A DNA stretch of 64,000 bases from Flavobacterium lindanitolerans (GCF_002846575.1 NZ_PJND01000009.1:248001-312000), one strand, 5' to 3'. Shown: positions 18,049-27,627, counted from the first letter of the stretch. Made by a program: numbers and translations. Notes: generated by a model not told the origin, from the sequence alone.

Positions 18049-19147
18049 ATGACAACTACCGAACAAATTAAAGGTATTGTAGAACGCCTTGGTGCGTTGA
18101 GGAGGTATCTTTGACGTCGATAAGAAACTAATCGAAATTGCTAACGAAGAAGAAAAAACACTAGCTCCTGATTTTTGGAACAACCCCAAAGAAGCCGAAG
18201 CACATGTTAAAATGCTGCGTTCCAAGAAAAAGTGGGTTGAAGATTACGACAAAGCTGTTTCTCTGGCCGAAGAACTGCAATTGGCTTATGAGTTTTACAG
18301 AGAAGGCGAAATGACCGCCGAAGAATTGGACGAACAATACAATCTGGCCAATACGCATATCGAAAATATTGAGTTCAAAAACATGCTGTCTGATGAAGGC
18401 GACAGTTTAAGCGCAGTATTGCAGATTACAGCAGGAGCCGGTGGTACAGAAAGCTGTGACTGGGCCCAAATGCTAATGCGAATGTATATGATGTGGGGTG
18501 AAAAGAATGGCTACAAAATCAAAGAACTGAACTTTCAGGCTGGCGAGGTAGCCGGAATAAAAACAGTAACACTTGAATTTGAAGGCGATTATTCTTTTGG
18601 CTATTTAAAAGGCGAAAATGGCGTTCATCGCCTCGTACGAATTTCACCTTTTGACAGCAATGGAAAACGCCATACCTCTTTTGCTTCGGTGTATGTATAT
18701 CCATTGGCGGACGACACTATTGAAATCGAAATTAATCCTGCTGATATTTCATGGGAAACCATGCGTTCAAGTGGTGCGGGCGGACAGAATGTTAACAAGG
18801 TTGAAACAGCCGTACGACTCCGTCACCACCCGACTGGAATCATTATCGAAAACTCTGAAACCCGTTCTCAATTAGACAACAAGACCAAAGCCATGCAATT
18901 GCTGAAATCGCAATTATATGAAATCGAATTAAAAAAGAAGCAGGCGCTGCGGGACGAAATTGAAGCCAAAAAGATGAAAATCGAATGGGGCTCACAGATA
19001 CGAAACTATGTGATGCATCCGTATAAATTGGTAAAAGATGTAAGAACTGAGCAGGAAACCAGTGACGTGGAATCTGTTATGAATGGTGAAATTGATGAGT
19101 TCCTGAAAGCATTTTTAATGATGATGGGACAAAAAGAAGAGGAATAA
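18049..19147 (+). CDS. prfB: peptide chain release factor 2 (programmed +1 frameshift)
   Basis: RF2 recognises UGA/UAA stop codons and triggers peptide release. The gene is in two frames. ATG 18049 opens a 21-codon leader ending ..RRYL then TGA (18112-18114). A +1 shift at CTT continues from GAC 18113 to the stop at 19147, giving 365 residues in all. The second part has the GGQ loop ([18 protein letters not shown]) and the anticodon-like region around [13 protein letters not shown]. The in-frame TGA read by RF2 itself makes the shift autoregulatory. An annotation starting at Met 18212 would miss the first 54 residues. Confidence 0.97.
18100..18115 (+). promoter_or_regulatory. prfB +1 recoding site
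   Basis: AGGAGG (18100-18105), TAT, CTT, TGA, C forms the canonical RF2 frameshift signal. It consists of an internal Shine-Dalgarno-like sequence three bases before the slippery CTT, then a weak TGA-C stop context. The internal SD here is a perfect AGGAGG. Confidence 0.95.
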
Positions 19148-19165
19148 TCATACAAACATAAAATC

Positions 19166-19222
19166 GCGAATTATAGCTCAGACCCCTAATTTACTGGTAA
19201 TGAGATATAATTCGCTTTTTTA
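19166..19222 (+). terminator. rho-independent terminator after prfB
   Basis: GCGAATTATA (19166-19175) pairs with TATAATTCGC (19206-19215). An inner CTCA/TGAG stem and a large loop lie between the arms, and T-rich sequence follows. Confidence 0.75.
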
Positions 19223-19351
19223 TTTTTCATTATTTTAATATTTTTTTAAGAAATTATGGTTTAAGTGTAACAATTTCTCCAAACAGAAGTCCTATCTTTA
19301 TCTGAGATTCTTAAATTAAAACCGATTTAAGGTCTTAATCTGGAGGATGCC

Positions 19352-20575
19352 ATGATTTACAAAAAGCCCATTTCATTTATTCCGAATAACGAAGCTTTAC
19401 GGCTTCAGAAACTTTATGACTATCAGGTTCTTGATACGCATTCGGAAGACACCTTTGACAAGATTGCCCTATTGGCCTCGCAAATATTCAATACCAAAAA
19501 TGCTTTCGTAACTTTTGTTGACGAACACCGTGTTTACTTTAAGGCTAACATAGGCGATTTTCAGGCAACAGAAGTTCGAAGAGAAGACAGCTTATGTTCG
19601 CTGGCAATTCTGGATGAAAAAATTACGGTCTTTAGTGATACCCGGACTATTCCTGATTTATCTGAAAATCGTTTTGTCAATTCTCAAAATGGAATACGGT
19701 TTTATGCCGGTGCTCCTTTAAAAACTCCTGAAGGATATTCTGTAGGAACCGTTTGTGTTATTGACAGTGCACCCAAAGAAGTCACAGAACATCAAATGGA
19801 TATGCTACGAACACTTGCCGATATTGTAATCAACAAACTCGAAAGCAGGCTGCGCTACAACACCATTATCAAGTCACAAAACGAACTTATGGGTATTGCC
19901 CTGCATGAAATTAAAAATCCGCTGGCATCCATAAGCCTTGCCAACGACATTTTAAGGCTTGACACATCAAAAACGCAAAAGATGACCGATATGATTAAAT
20001 ATTGTGTCGCTACCATACAAAATAAGCTAACCGACCTGCTTAAGCTCTCTGAAGACGGCGAGAAAGAACAAAGACTTTCTATTGAAGAAGCCGACCTGAA
20101 AGAAATGCTGGACCGTTTGGTAAACAATTTTGAATTACTGGCTAACAAAAAGAACCAGATAATTGAATTGACAATTGAAGATACGCTCCCAAAAATCAAT
20201 ATCGACAAAACCAAAATTTCTGATGTGCTCCATAATCTTTTGAGCAACGCCATCAAGTATTCTTACAGCAATACCACAATCAAAATTATTGCTAAAAAAA
20301 TTGATGATTTTGTAGAAATTGAGTTCCAGGACCAGGGACAAGGACTGAATGATGAAGACGCCGATAAACTTTTCAAAAAATTCGCCAAATTAAGTTCCAA
20401 ACCAACCGGAAAAGAAAGTTCTAACGGATTAGGATTATCCATTTGCAAGTCGTTTGTGGAGTTGCATAAAGGGCAAATTTTTGCCAAAAGTCCCGGAAAG
20501 GAATTAGGTACTTCATTTTTTATCTCACTGCCTATTATCTATAAGCAGGAAGAAACTGAAATCTCACATCATTAA
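19352..20575 (+). CDS. GAF-domain sensor histidine kinase
   Basis: This soluble 407-residue kinase has a GAF domain (about 25-165) and then HisKA with the phospho-acceptor His185 (ALHEIKNPLASISL). The HATPase_c domain follows, with the N box NLLSNAIKYSY and G boxes DQGQGL and GKESSNGLGLSICK. There are no membrane helices, so it senses a cytosolic cue through the GAF pocket. No response regulator is adjacent, so it is an orphan whose partner is elsewhere. The gene is alone between the prfB terminator and a palindromic repeat. Confidence 0.92.
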   Translation: MIYKKPISFIPNNEALRLQKLYDYQVLDTHSEDTFDKIALLASQIFNTKNAFVTFVDEHRVYFKANIGDFQATEVRREDSLCSLAILDEKITVFSDTRTIPDLSENRFVNSQNGIRFYAGAPLKTPEGYSVGTVCVIDSAPKEVTEHQMDMLRTLADIVINKLESRLRYNTIIKSQNELMGIALHEIKNPLASISLANDILRLDTSKTQKMTDMIKYCVATIQNKLTDLLKLSEDGEKEQRLSIEEADLKEMLDRLVNNFELLANKKNQIIELTIEDTLPKINIDKTKISDVLHNLLSNAIKYSYSNTTIKIIAKKIDDFVEIEFQDQGQGLNDEDADKLFKKFAKLSSKPTGKESSNGLGLSICKSFVELHKGQIFAKSPGKELGTSFFISLPIIYKQEETEISHH

Positions 20576-20597
20576 AAAACTTATACGTTTTAAACCT

Positions 20598-20650
20598 TGC
20601 GGCTCTGCACCTTTACGTGACATTATTGCTCGCAAAGACGCAGAGCCGCA
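20598..20650. repeat. dispersed palindromic repeat, copy A
   Basis: The left arm is 20598-20617 and the right arm 20631-20650 (CGCAAAGACGCAGAGCCGCA), with a 13-base loop; 17 of 20 arm positions pair. A closely related copy occurs at 59993-60043. It lies between two convergent genes and may act as a bidirectional terminator. Confidence 0.85.
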
Positions 20651-20664
20651 AAGTTTTGTAATTC

Positions 20665-21432
20665 TTATTTCAACACTTCGTTGAAGAATAACTTCATTGC
20701 TTCCCAGGAACGTTTATCTGCCAGTTCATTATAAGCTGCTCCTTTCGAATTATCGTTTCCGGCACTTTTTTCAGTAAATGCATGAACTGCATCAGCATAA
20801 TAATTCATTTGCCAGTCGGCTTTGGCCGCTCTCATTTCATTTTGGAAATCCTTGATTTCTTTTTCTGAAATATACGGGTCATCTGCTCCGTGAAGAACCA
20901 ACACTTTTGGCTGTATGGCACTTATTTCACGGGAAGCATCTTTACCCAAACCTCCGTGGAATGATACTACTCCCCTTACTTTCATATTAACTCTTGCCGC
21001 TTCCAATGCACCTGTACCTCCAAAACAATAGCCTATCACGACCACATTGTCAGCATTAGCACCCTGTTTTACCAATTCCGCCAAAGCGAGCGAAATCCTG
21101 TTCTGGTATTCTTTAATATTTGTTTTATAATATCCGGATTTTTCGCCTGCCTCTTTTGTGTCTTTGGGTCTTTTATCTGCTCCATAAATATCGGCCACAA
21201 AAGCATAATATCCCATATCTGCCAGCTTGGTTGCAATCTCTTTGGAATGTTCATCAACTCCTTTCCATGCCGGAAGAATAAGCACACCAGGTTTATTTCC
21301 TAGTGCTTTTTTAGGAACTGCAGAAAAACCGCTTAAAATTTGTGCATTGTCTTTATAATCAACTTTTTTAAGCTGGGCCATAGCTACATTTGTTACCAAT
21401 ATTGAAAGAATAATAAAGTTTCTGGTTTTCAT
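20665..21432 (-). CDS. secreted dienelactone hydrolase family protein
   Basis: This 255-residue alpha/beta-hydrolase of the dienelactone hydrolase family has a signal peptide ending in VAMAQ. The catalytic triad is Cys136 (GYCFGG), an Asp in HGADDPY (184-185) and His218 (DAVHAF). Use of Cys as nucleophile separates it from serine hydrolases. Family members open lactones or hydrolyse esters; the real substrate of this exported version is unknown. It is monocistronic, with palindromic repeat copy A downstream. Confidence 0.88.
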   Translation of the reverse strand: MKTRNFIILSILVTNVAMAQLKKVDYKDNAQILSGFSAVPKKALGNKPGVLILPAWKGVDEHSKEIATKLADMGYYAFVADIYGADKRPKDTKEAGEKSGYYKTNIKEYQNRISLALAELVKQGANADNVVVIGYCFGGTGALEAARVNMKVRGVVSFHGGLGKDASREISAIQPKVLVLHGADDPYISEKEIKDFQNEMRAAKADWQMNYYADAVHAFTEKSAGNDNSKGAAYNELADKRSWEAMKLFFNEVLK

Positions 21433-21500
21433 TTTTTTTGTTTTTATTAAAAATAACTATTTATTTGCTAACACCGGGTTAAGAATGTGCTAAAAGCAAA

Positions 21501-21524
21501 AAACCACCGCAAAAGCAGTGGTTT
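21501..21524 (-). terminator. terminator of the phosphate-transport operon
   Basis: AAACCAC.GC / GC.GTGGTTT form a near-perfect stem with an AAAA loop. On the minus strand it is followed by a T-run, and it lies 17 bases after the transporter stop. Confidence 0.8.
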
Positions 21525-21540
21525 AGTGTATATTGTTTCG

Positions 21541-22824
21541 TTACAGGAACATATTCAGAACATAGTAAAACAATGCTGCTAAAATAGCTGAAATCGGAAT
21601 AGTTAGTACCCAGGCCCATATCAGGCTAACGGTAACTCCCCAACGAACGGCAGAAATACGCTTAGTCAGACCTACTCCAATAATCGAACCTGTAATTGTG
21701 TGGGTTGTACTTACCGGGATTTTTAAGTGTTCTGTAAAATACAAAGTCAAAGCTCCTGCTGTTTCTGCGGCAACTCCTTCAAACGAAGTTACTTTTGTAA
21801 TTTTAGATCCCATGGTCTTTACAATCTTCCAACCACCACTCAATGTTCCGGCTGCAATAGCAGAATAACACGCAAGCGGAATCCAGGATGGCATATGGAA
21901 ATCTCCTGTTTCATCAGGAAGTACCACATTCAGCCATTCCGGCATACTTTCCTGTGGCAAGCCATTTGTGTGGATATAAACAGCTACAGCCGCTGCAATA
22001 ATACCCATTACTTTTTGAGAATCGTTTCCACCATGTCCTAAACTGAAAGCCGCAGACGAAAGAAGCTGCATCTTTTTAAGCCATGATTCTGATTTACTAT
22101 GGCTCATTCTGCTAAAGAACAAACAAAATGTACTTACAGACAGTATGATAAACGCCACCAAAAACCATTTGATATTATGTGCTTCAAAAACAACACTCCA
22201 AAAATGAGAATCAAAACGAGGTTTTTTAATCTTGTCATAAGGTATCATCTGATAGGCAACAAATACAACCGTAGCAATCATCAAAGCTCCTGTAAACAGT
22301 TTGGGATAAATGCTTTTTTTAGATGAATTAAGAAGCCAAATCGAAATGAGATAGGAAGCCAATGCCCCGAGCAACGGTGCGAGGACAATAAAGGCAATAA
22401 TAATTATAACTCCTGAAGGCATTCCACCACCACTTGCCGCCTTGTACCATGTAACCACGTCAAAACCGGCATGGGCAATTGCCGCACCGGCAAAACCACC
22501 AATCAGAGTATGTGAAGAACTGGAAGGAATTCCCAGCCACCAGGTCAATAAATTCCAACAAATTGCGGCTATGATTCCCGCTAAAATAACCGTCAGGTTA
22601 ATTTCCATCGTATTGGCTGTTTTGGCCACCGTATCGGCAACACCAAACCCAAAAACCCAATAAGCCAGGAAGTTAAAGAACGCAGCCCAAACAACAGCCT
22701 GAAACGGAGTAAGCACCTTTGTCGCAACAATAGTTGCAATCGCGTTCGCTGCATCGTGGAAACCGTTGATATAATCAAAGATTAATGCAAGAACGATTAT
22801 GACAATTAATATTGTAAAATCCAT
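21541..22824 (-). CDS. PiT family inorganic phosphate transporter
   Basis: This 427-residue membrane protein of the PiT (PHO-4) family imports phosphate as a metal-phosphate complex or with cations. The two inverted-repeat signatures are visible: GFHDAANAIATIVATKVLTP near residue 21 and SLGHGGNDSQKVMGII near the middle, each with the conserved Asn/Asp. About ten transmembrane helices alternate with short loops. The start is ATG 22824. The DUF47 gene ends 23 bases upstream on the same strand, the classic pit-accessory pair, so both are read from the promoter before the DUF47 gene. Confidence 0.95.
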   Translation of the reverse strand: MDFTILIVIIVLALIFDYINGFHDAANAIATIVATKVLTPFQAVVWAAFFNFLAYWVFGFGVADTVAKTANTMEINLTVILAGIIAAICWNLLTWWLGIPSSSSHTLIGGFAGAAIAHAGFDVVTWYKAASGGGMPSGVIIIIAFIVLAPLLGALASYLISIWLLNSSKKSIYPKLFTGALMIATVVFVAYQMIPYDKIKKPRFDSHFWSVVFEAHNIKWFLVAFIILSVSTFCLFFSRMSHSKSESWLKKMQLLSSAAFSLGHGGNDSQKVMGIIAAAVAVYIHTNGLPQESMPEWLNVVLPDETGDFHMPSWIPLACYSAIAAGTLSGGWKIVKTMGSKITKVTSFEGVAAETAGALTLYFTEHLKIPVSTTHTITGSIIGVGLTKRISAVRWGVTVSLIWAWVLTIPISAILAALFYYVLNMFL

Positions 22825-22847
22825 AAGATTGTTGAGTCAAAAATGAT

Positions 22848-23492
22848 TTAGGAGTGCTTAACTACCACAGATTCCAAAACGTTTGCTACGCTCTTACATT
22901 TGTCTGATGCAGATTCAAGTGCAGACAAAACTTCTTTATACTTGATGATGTTTTTAGCATCAGTCTCATTTTCAAAGATATCGGCAACCGCTTTGTCAAA
23001 AACGTTATCTGCCTTACTTTCCAACTTATTGATTTTTTTGCAGGCATCTGCAATCGCTTTAAGATTTTTCAAATCTTTCAACTCTTTTATCGCAATACCA
23101 ATATGCTGGCAGGCTTCCAGGTTGATTTCAGTCAATTTACGAATTGATTTCGTGATTTTTTCTACCTGATACAAACGCATTCTACTGGCAGCACCATGCA
23201 TATAATCTGCCACATCATCCATTGATTTTACAAGGGCGAAAATATCCTCACGGTCAAATGGAGTAATAAAGTTTCTGCTTAGCTCCAGGTGGGTTTTGTG
23301 TGTAATTTCCTCAATAATAGCCTCTAGCTCTTCGATTTTTCTGAAATAGTTCTCTCTTTCTAGCTTTGGCGCATTTACTGCCTCGTGCAAAGTTTCAGCC
23401 AATAAGATTAAATTTTGTGAAGCCTGTTCGAAAAGAGGGAAGAACTTTTTATCTTTAGGAACTAAAAACTGGAAAATACTGTTTAAAGACAT
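22848..23492 (-). CDS. DUF47 (PhoU-like) accessory protein of PiT transporter
   Basis: This 214-residue all-helical DUF47/TIGR00153 protein is related to PhoU. Typical features are the ITPFDREDIFALVKSMDDVADYM metal-binding segment near 75-97 and the late LESASDKCKSVANVLESVVVK. DUF47 proteins are encoded next to PiT transporters and are thought to control their activity or metal loading. It is the first gene of a two-gene operon with the transporter. Confidence 0.92.
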   Translation of the reverse strand: MSLNSIFQFLVPKDKKFFPLFEQASQNLILLAETLHEAVNAPKLERENYFRKIEELEAIIEEITHKTHLELSRNFITPFDREDIFALVKSMDDVADYMHGAASRMRLYQVEKITKSIRKLTEINLEACQHIGIAIKELKDLKNLKAIADACKKINKLESKADNVFDKAVADIFENETDAKNIIKYKEVLSALESASDKCKSVANVLESVVVKHS

Positions 23493-23512
23493 AGGTTTGT
23501 TATTTAATGGTG

Positions 23513-23540
23513 CAAATGTATCTCTTTAATGTTAAGACAA
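23513..23540 (-). promoter_or_regulatory. candidate promoter of the DUF47-PiT operon
   Basis: On the minus strand, TTG (23540-23538), 17 bases, then TACATTTG (23520-23513) approximate the flavobacterial TTTG / TAnnTTTG promoter. Transcription would begin about 14 bases before ATG 23492. No pho-box-like direct repeat is evident. Confidence 0.45.
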
Positions 23541-23687
23541 TATTAATAAATCATAAATAAGCAGTTATTAAAATTTACGATTTGGTAATATTGGAAAGTA
23601 CTTCCTGAAAGCCGATTTCTTTTTTATTGCAAACGTTTTCGTATTTTAGCAATCTCAAAAAAATAAGCAAAATACACTCTATACATT

Positions 23688-25316
23688 ATGGATATCAACT
23701 TCAATAAAAACGAAGACCACAACAAACTCTTATTATCTGATTTAAAGCAACGCTTCGCTAAAGTAAGACTGGGCGGAGGCGAAAAAAGAATAGAAAAATT
23801 ACACGCAGAAGGTAAAATGACCGCCAGGGAAAGAATTGATTACCTTCTCGACCCTAAAAAAGAAAGTATTGAAATAGGCGCATTTGTAGGTGATGGCATG
23901 TATGCTGAACATGGCGGTTGTCCATCCGGAGGCGTTGTAGTCAAAATAGGCTACATCAAAGGAAAACAATGTGTCGTAGTAGCCAATGATGCTACCGTAA
24001 AGGCCGGAGCCTGGTTTCCGATTACAGGAAAAAAGAACCTTCGTGCCCAGGAAATTGCCATGGAAAACAGACTGCCTATTATTTATTTGGTAGACAGTGC
24101 CGGAGTATACCTGCCAATGCAGGATGAAATTTTCCCGGATAAAGAACATTTCGGAAGAATTTTCAGAAACAATGCCATTATGAGCAGCATGGGCATTACA
24201 CAAATTGCTGCCGTTATGGGAAGCTGTGTTGCCGGTGGAGCCTACCTTCCTATTATGAGTGATGAGGCACTGATTGTTGACAAAACCGGAAGTATCTTCC
24301 TGGCCGGAAGCTATCTTGTAAAAGCTGCCATAGGCGAAAGCATTGATAACGAAACATTGGGCGGTGCAACCACTCATTGTGAAATTTCAGGAGTAACTGA
24401 TTACAAAGCGAAAGACGATAAGGACGCTTTAGACAAAATAAAAAATATCGTAGACAAAATCGGGGATTACGAAAAAGCCGGATTTAACAGAATACAACCC
24501 GAAAAACCAGCCTTAAGTGAAAAAGAAATCTACGGTATACTGCCTAAATTAAGAACGGAACAATACGATATGATGGACATCATCAAACGTTTGGTTGATA
24601 ATTCCGAATTTGAAGCATATAAAGAAGGCTATGGCCAGACTATCATTACAGGATATGCCAGAATTGACGGTTGGGCAGTAGGAATCGTTGCCAACCAACG
24701 AAAAGTCGTAAAATCCAAAAAAGGTGAAATGCAGTTTGGAGGCGTTATTTATTCGGATTCTGCAGATAAGGCAACGCGTTTTATTGCCAATTGCAACCAA
24801 AAGAAAATCCCTTTGGTTTTCTTGCAGGACGTAACCGGATTTATGGTTGGAAGCAAATCGGAACATGGTGGTATTATCAAAGATGGAGCAAAAATGGTAA
24901 ACGCGGTTTCAAACTCTGTTGTACCTAAATTTACGGTGGTTGTTGGAAACTCTTACGGCGCAGGAAATTATGCGATGTGTGGAAAGGCCTATGACCCAAG
25001 ATTGATTTTTGCATGGCCAAGCGCAGAACTGGCAGTAATGGGCGGAACCCAGGCTGCCAAAGTATTAATGCAGATAGAAGCTTCATCACTTAAAGCAAAG
25101 GGCGAAGTCGTTGACGAAGAAAAAGAACAGGAGCTTTTTGACAAGATAAAAGCCAAATATGATGCCCAGGTGTCTCCTTATTATGCCGCTTCACGCCTAT
25201 GGACGGATGCCGTCATTGACCCATTAGAAACCAGAACCTGGATTTCCATGGGAATTGAAGCAGCCAACCACGCTCCTATCGAAAAGCAATTTAACCTTGG
25301 TGTAATTCAAGTTTAA
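23688..25316 (+). CDS. acyl-CoA carboxylase beta subunit, methylcrotonyl-CoA carboxylase-like
   Basis: This is a 542-residue carboxyltransferase subunit of a biotin-dependent acyl-CoA carboxylase. The crotonase-like N half carries LPMQDEIFPDKEHFGRIF and the CoA-site GSCVAGGAYLP. The C half carries FLQDVTGFMVG and the biotin-side GNSYGAGNYAMCGKAYDPR. The LP.Q...FPD..HFG pattern is closest to methylcrotonyl-CoA carboxylase beta (leucine degradation) rather than the propionyl enzyme. The biotin carboxylase/BCCP partner is not in the window. A class I methyltransferase gene starts five bases after the stop. Confidence 0.9.
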   Translation: MDINFNKNEDHNKLLLSDLKQRFAKVRLGGGEKRIEKLHAEGKMTARERIDYLLDPKKESIEIGAFVGDGMYAEHGGCPSGGVVVKIGYIKGKQCVVVANDATVKAGAWFPITGKKNLRAQEIAMENRLPIIYLVDSAGVYLPMQDEIFPDKEHFGRIFRNNAIMSSMGITQIAAVMGSCVAGGAYLPIMSDEALIVDKTGSIFLAGSYLVKAAIGESIDNETLGGATTHCEISGVTDYKAKDDKDALDKIKNIVDKIGDYEKAGFNRIQPEKPALSEKEIYGILPKLRTEQYDMMDIIKRLVDNSEFEAYKEGYGQTIITGYARIDGWAVGIVANQRKVVKSKKGEMQFGGVIYSDSADKATRFIANCNQKKIPLVFLQDVTGFMVGSKSEHGGIIKDGAKMVNAVSNSVVPKFTVVVGNSYGAGNYAMCGKAYDPRLIFAWPSAELAVMGGTQAAKVLMQIEASSLKAKGEVVDEEKEQELFDKIKAKYDAQVSPYYAASRLWTDAVIDPLETRTWISMGIEAANHAPIEKQFNLGVIQV

Positions 25317-25321
25317 CCACT

Positions 25322-25987
25322 ATGGGAAATCTTTCAGAAAAAGAACTTCAGGAACTTGCAGGACAATTGAGCCATCCTAACGGAGAAAGTGGCATACAGA
25401 CAGCTTACAGCATGAATGTTGCGAATGACAACATGATTCGTCACACAATAGAGCAAATTGAAATCATGCCTCATTCAAAGATTTTAGAAATTGGTCCCGG
25501 AAACGGAATCCATATAAAATATTTATTTGAGAAGGAAGCCAATCTGAATTATTATGGGATAGACATATCAGAACTCATGATTGAGGAAGCCTTAAGGCTC
25601 AATTCTGAGTTTACTGCTACCGAAAGAGCCATTTTTGAACTAACTGACGGTAAAAAAATATCGTATCCCGATTCTTTTTTCGATAGTGCTTTCACTGCCA
25701 ATACTATTTATTTCTGGAAAAATCCCGCAGAATATATAAATGAAATTTTTAGAGTATTACAATCGGGAGGCTCCTTTATTCTGGCTTTTATTCCGAAAGA
25801 AGTAATGGAAAAAATTCCTTTTTCAAAATACGGATTCGAACTTTATGATACTGAAAAGGCAAAATCATTGCTTGAAAATGCCGGATTCCGTATTGAAAAC
25901 ATCTTATCAGAAACAGAAGAAGTTTTGAGCAATACTGGCGAAATAAAAATCCGTACTTTTACGATTATCAAGGCTCAAAAACCTTAA
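25322..25987 (+). CDS. class I SAM-dependent methyltransferase
   Basis: This 221-residue methyltransferase has motif I ILEIGPGNG at about 56-64, the acidic ribose-binding YYGIDIS, motif II around DSFFDSAFTANTIYF and the VLQSGGSFILAF strand. The pattern is that of UbiE/BioC-type (Methyltransf_11) enzymes acting on small molecules. The substrate is unknown. It sits five bases after the carboxylase gene and 23 bases before the M1 peptidase gene, so the three probably form one transcript ending at the hairpin near 27640. Confidence 0.87.
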   Translation: MGNLSEKELQELAGQLSHPNGESGIQTAYSMNVANDNMIRHTIEQIEIMPHSKILEIGPGNGIHIKYLFEKEANLNYYGIDISELMIEEALRLNSEFTATERAIFELTDGKKISYPDSFFDSAFTANTIYFWKNPAEYINEIFRVLQSGGSFILAFIPKEVMEKIPFSKYGFELYDTEKAKSLLENAGFRIENILSETEEVLSNTGEIKIRTFTIIKAQKP

Positions 25988-26010
25988 CCACAACCTTATA
26001 AAGTCCGCTA

Positions 26011-27627
26011 ATGAAACGATTCTTCCCTTTCTTTATTCTCTTGTGTGGGCTTCAGAACAGCCTTGCCCAGGAATTCACCAGGAAAGATTCTTTGCGTGGC
26101 GGTTTTTCTTTTGAAAGAATTTGTTATAATGTACAGCGCTATGACCTGAATATTACTATCAATCCGGAAGAAAAATCGATTAGGGGTTATAATGACATCA
26201 CGTTTAAAACAGTAAAAAACACTCAAAAAATTCAGGTCGATTTATTCGAAAATATGAAAATCGACAGTATCATTTTTGATGGCAGACCTCTCGAATATAA
26301 AAGAGAATTTGATGCTGTTTTTATTACTTTTCCAAAACCATTGGCTGTTGATGGAACAGACAAAACAATACGTTGTTATTACTCCGGCAACCCTCAAATT
26401 GCAAAATACCCACCCTGGGATGGAGGCTTTGTATTCAAAACCGATAGCAAAGGAAAGCCCTGGATTGGTGTTGCCGTACAGGGAACGGGAGCCAGCTTAT
26501 GGTATCCTGTAAAAGATTCCCAAAGTGACGAACCTGATTTTGGCGCTACCATAAAGGTTGCCGTACCTGACGGATTGATGAATGTTTCCAATGGAAGATT
26601 TATGGGCAGTGAAAATCTGAAAAACGGTTACACCCGTTGGGATTGGGAAGTAAAAAGCCCTATCAACACTTATGATATCACGGTGAATATTGCTGATTAC
26701 GTTCATATCCATGATAACCACAACGGACTGGACCTTGATTATTATGTACTGCCGGAAAATGAAGAAAAAGCCAAAAAACATTTTGAAGAAGTAAAACCAA
26801 TGCTGGACTGTTTCGAAGCTAAATTTGGCAAATATCCTTTTGCGGAAGATGGTTACAAACTTGTTGAAACTTCTTATTTAGGTATGGAGCACCAAAGCGC
26901 TGTTGCTTACGGAAATAAATACAGAAAGGGTTATCAGGGAAGTGACATTTCCGGCACGGGTATTGGCTTGCTTTTCGACTATATCACCATTCATGAAAGT
27001 GGCCACGAATGGTTTGGCAATAGCATTACTTCAAAAGATATTGCAGACTTGTGGATTCACGAAGGATTTACGACCTATTCAGAATCCGTATTTGTAGAAT
27101 GCCTCTATGGTTATGAAAAAGCGATGGAATACATAAACGGGCAAAAAAAACGCGTTTCCAACAGAAGCCCTATTATTGGCTACTATGGAGTTAACGATAA
27201 AGGCTCTACTGACATGTATTACAAAGGAGCATTGTTATTGAACACGCTTCGGCATATTGTTAATGACGACCAGAAATGGTGGAAATTGCTTCTGAAATAT
27301 TCCGAAACCTACCGTCATAAGATTATAGACACCCAAACCGTAATTACCTTTTTTAATACTGAAACCGGTCGGGACCTGACTCCTGTTTTTGAGCAATACC
27401 TCAGGTATAAAAATATTCCCGAACTGGAAGTAGCTGTCAAGAACAAAGAAGTAAAATTCAGATGGATTACAGATGTACCCGATTTCAAAATGCCAATTAT
27501 CATAAAACAAGGCAGTAAAGAAGCAAGACTTGAAGCGACCAATAAATGGAAATCACATTCTATTAAAAATAACGACCCCGTAAAATTTGATGATTACCAA
27601 TTCCTTATAAAAATAACATACAATTAA
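26011..27627 (+). CDS. secreted M1 family metallopeptidase
   Basis: This 538-residue zinc aminopeptidase-like protein has a signal peptide ending in SLAQ. The zinc motif is H328-E329-S-G-H332 with the third ligand Glu351 (HEXXH-x18-E, in WIHEGF). The exopeptidase loop reads GMEHQ (291-295) instead of GAMEN. That variant also occurs in other Bacteroidota and leukotriene-A4-hydrolase-like members. The length is short because the C-terminal HEAT-like domain is minimal. It probably trims peptides in the periplasm. A bidirectional hairpin terminator directly follows. Confidence 0.93.
   Translation: MKRFFPFFILLCGLQNSLAQEFTRKDSLRGGFSFERICYNVQRYDLNITINPEEKSIRGYNDITFKTVKNTQKIQVDLFENMKIDSIIFDGRPLEYKREFDAVFITFPKPLAVDGTDKTIRCYYSGNPQIAKYPPWDGGFVFKTDSKGKPWIGVAVQGTGASLWYPVKDSQSDEPDFGATIKVAVPDGLMNVSNGRFMGSENLKNGYTRWDWEVKSPINTYDITVNIADYVHIHDNHNGLDLDYYVLPENEEKAKKHFEEVKPMLDCFEAKFGKYPFAEDGYKLVETSYLGMEHQSAVAYGNKYRKGYQGSDISGTGIGLLFDYITIHESGHEWFGNSITSKDIADLWIHEGFTTYSESVFVECLYGYEKAMEYINGQKKRVSNRSPIIGYYGVNDKGSTDMYYKGALLLNTLRHIVNDDQKWWKLLLKYSETYRHKIIDTQTVITFFNTETGRDLTPVFEQYLRYKNIPELEVAVKNKEVKFRWITDVPDFKMPIIIKQGSKEARLEATNKWKSHSIKNNDPVKFDDYQFLIKITYN

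Noticed and set aside
18112..18114. In-frame TGA in prfB as evidence of a broken gene
   Set aside because: The context AGGAGG-TAT-CTT-TGA-C is the known programmed frameshift and the downstream frame is intact.
18001..18225. N-terminal extension of the threonine aldolase frame
   Set aside because: It overlaps prfB antisense and does not resemble the family; the canonical N terminus starts at ATG 18000.
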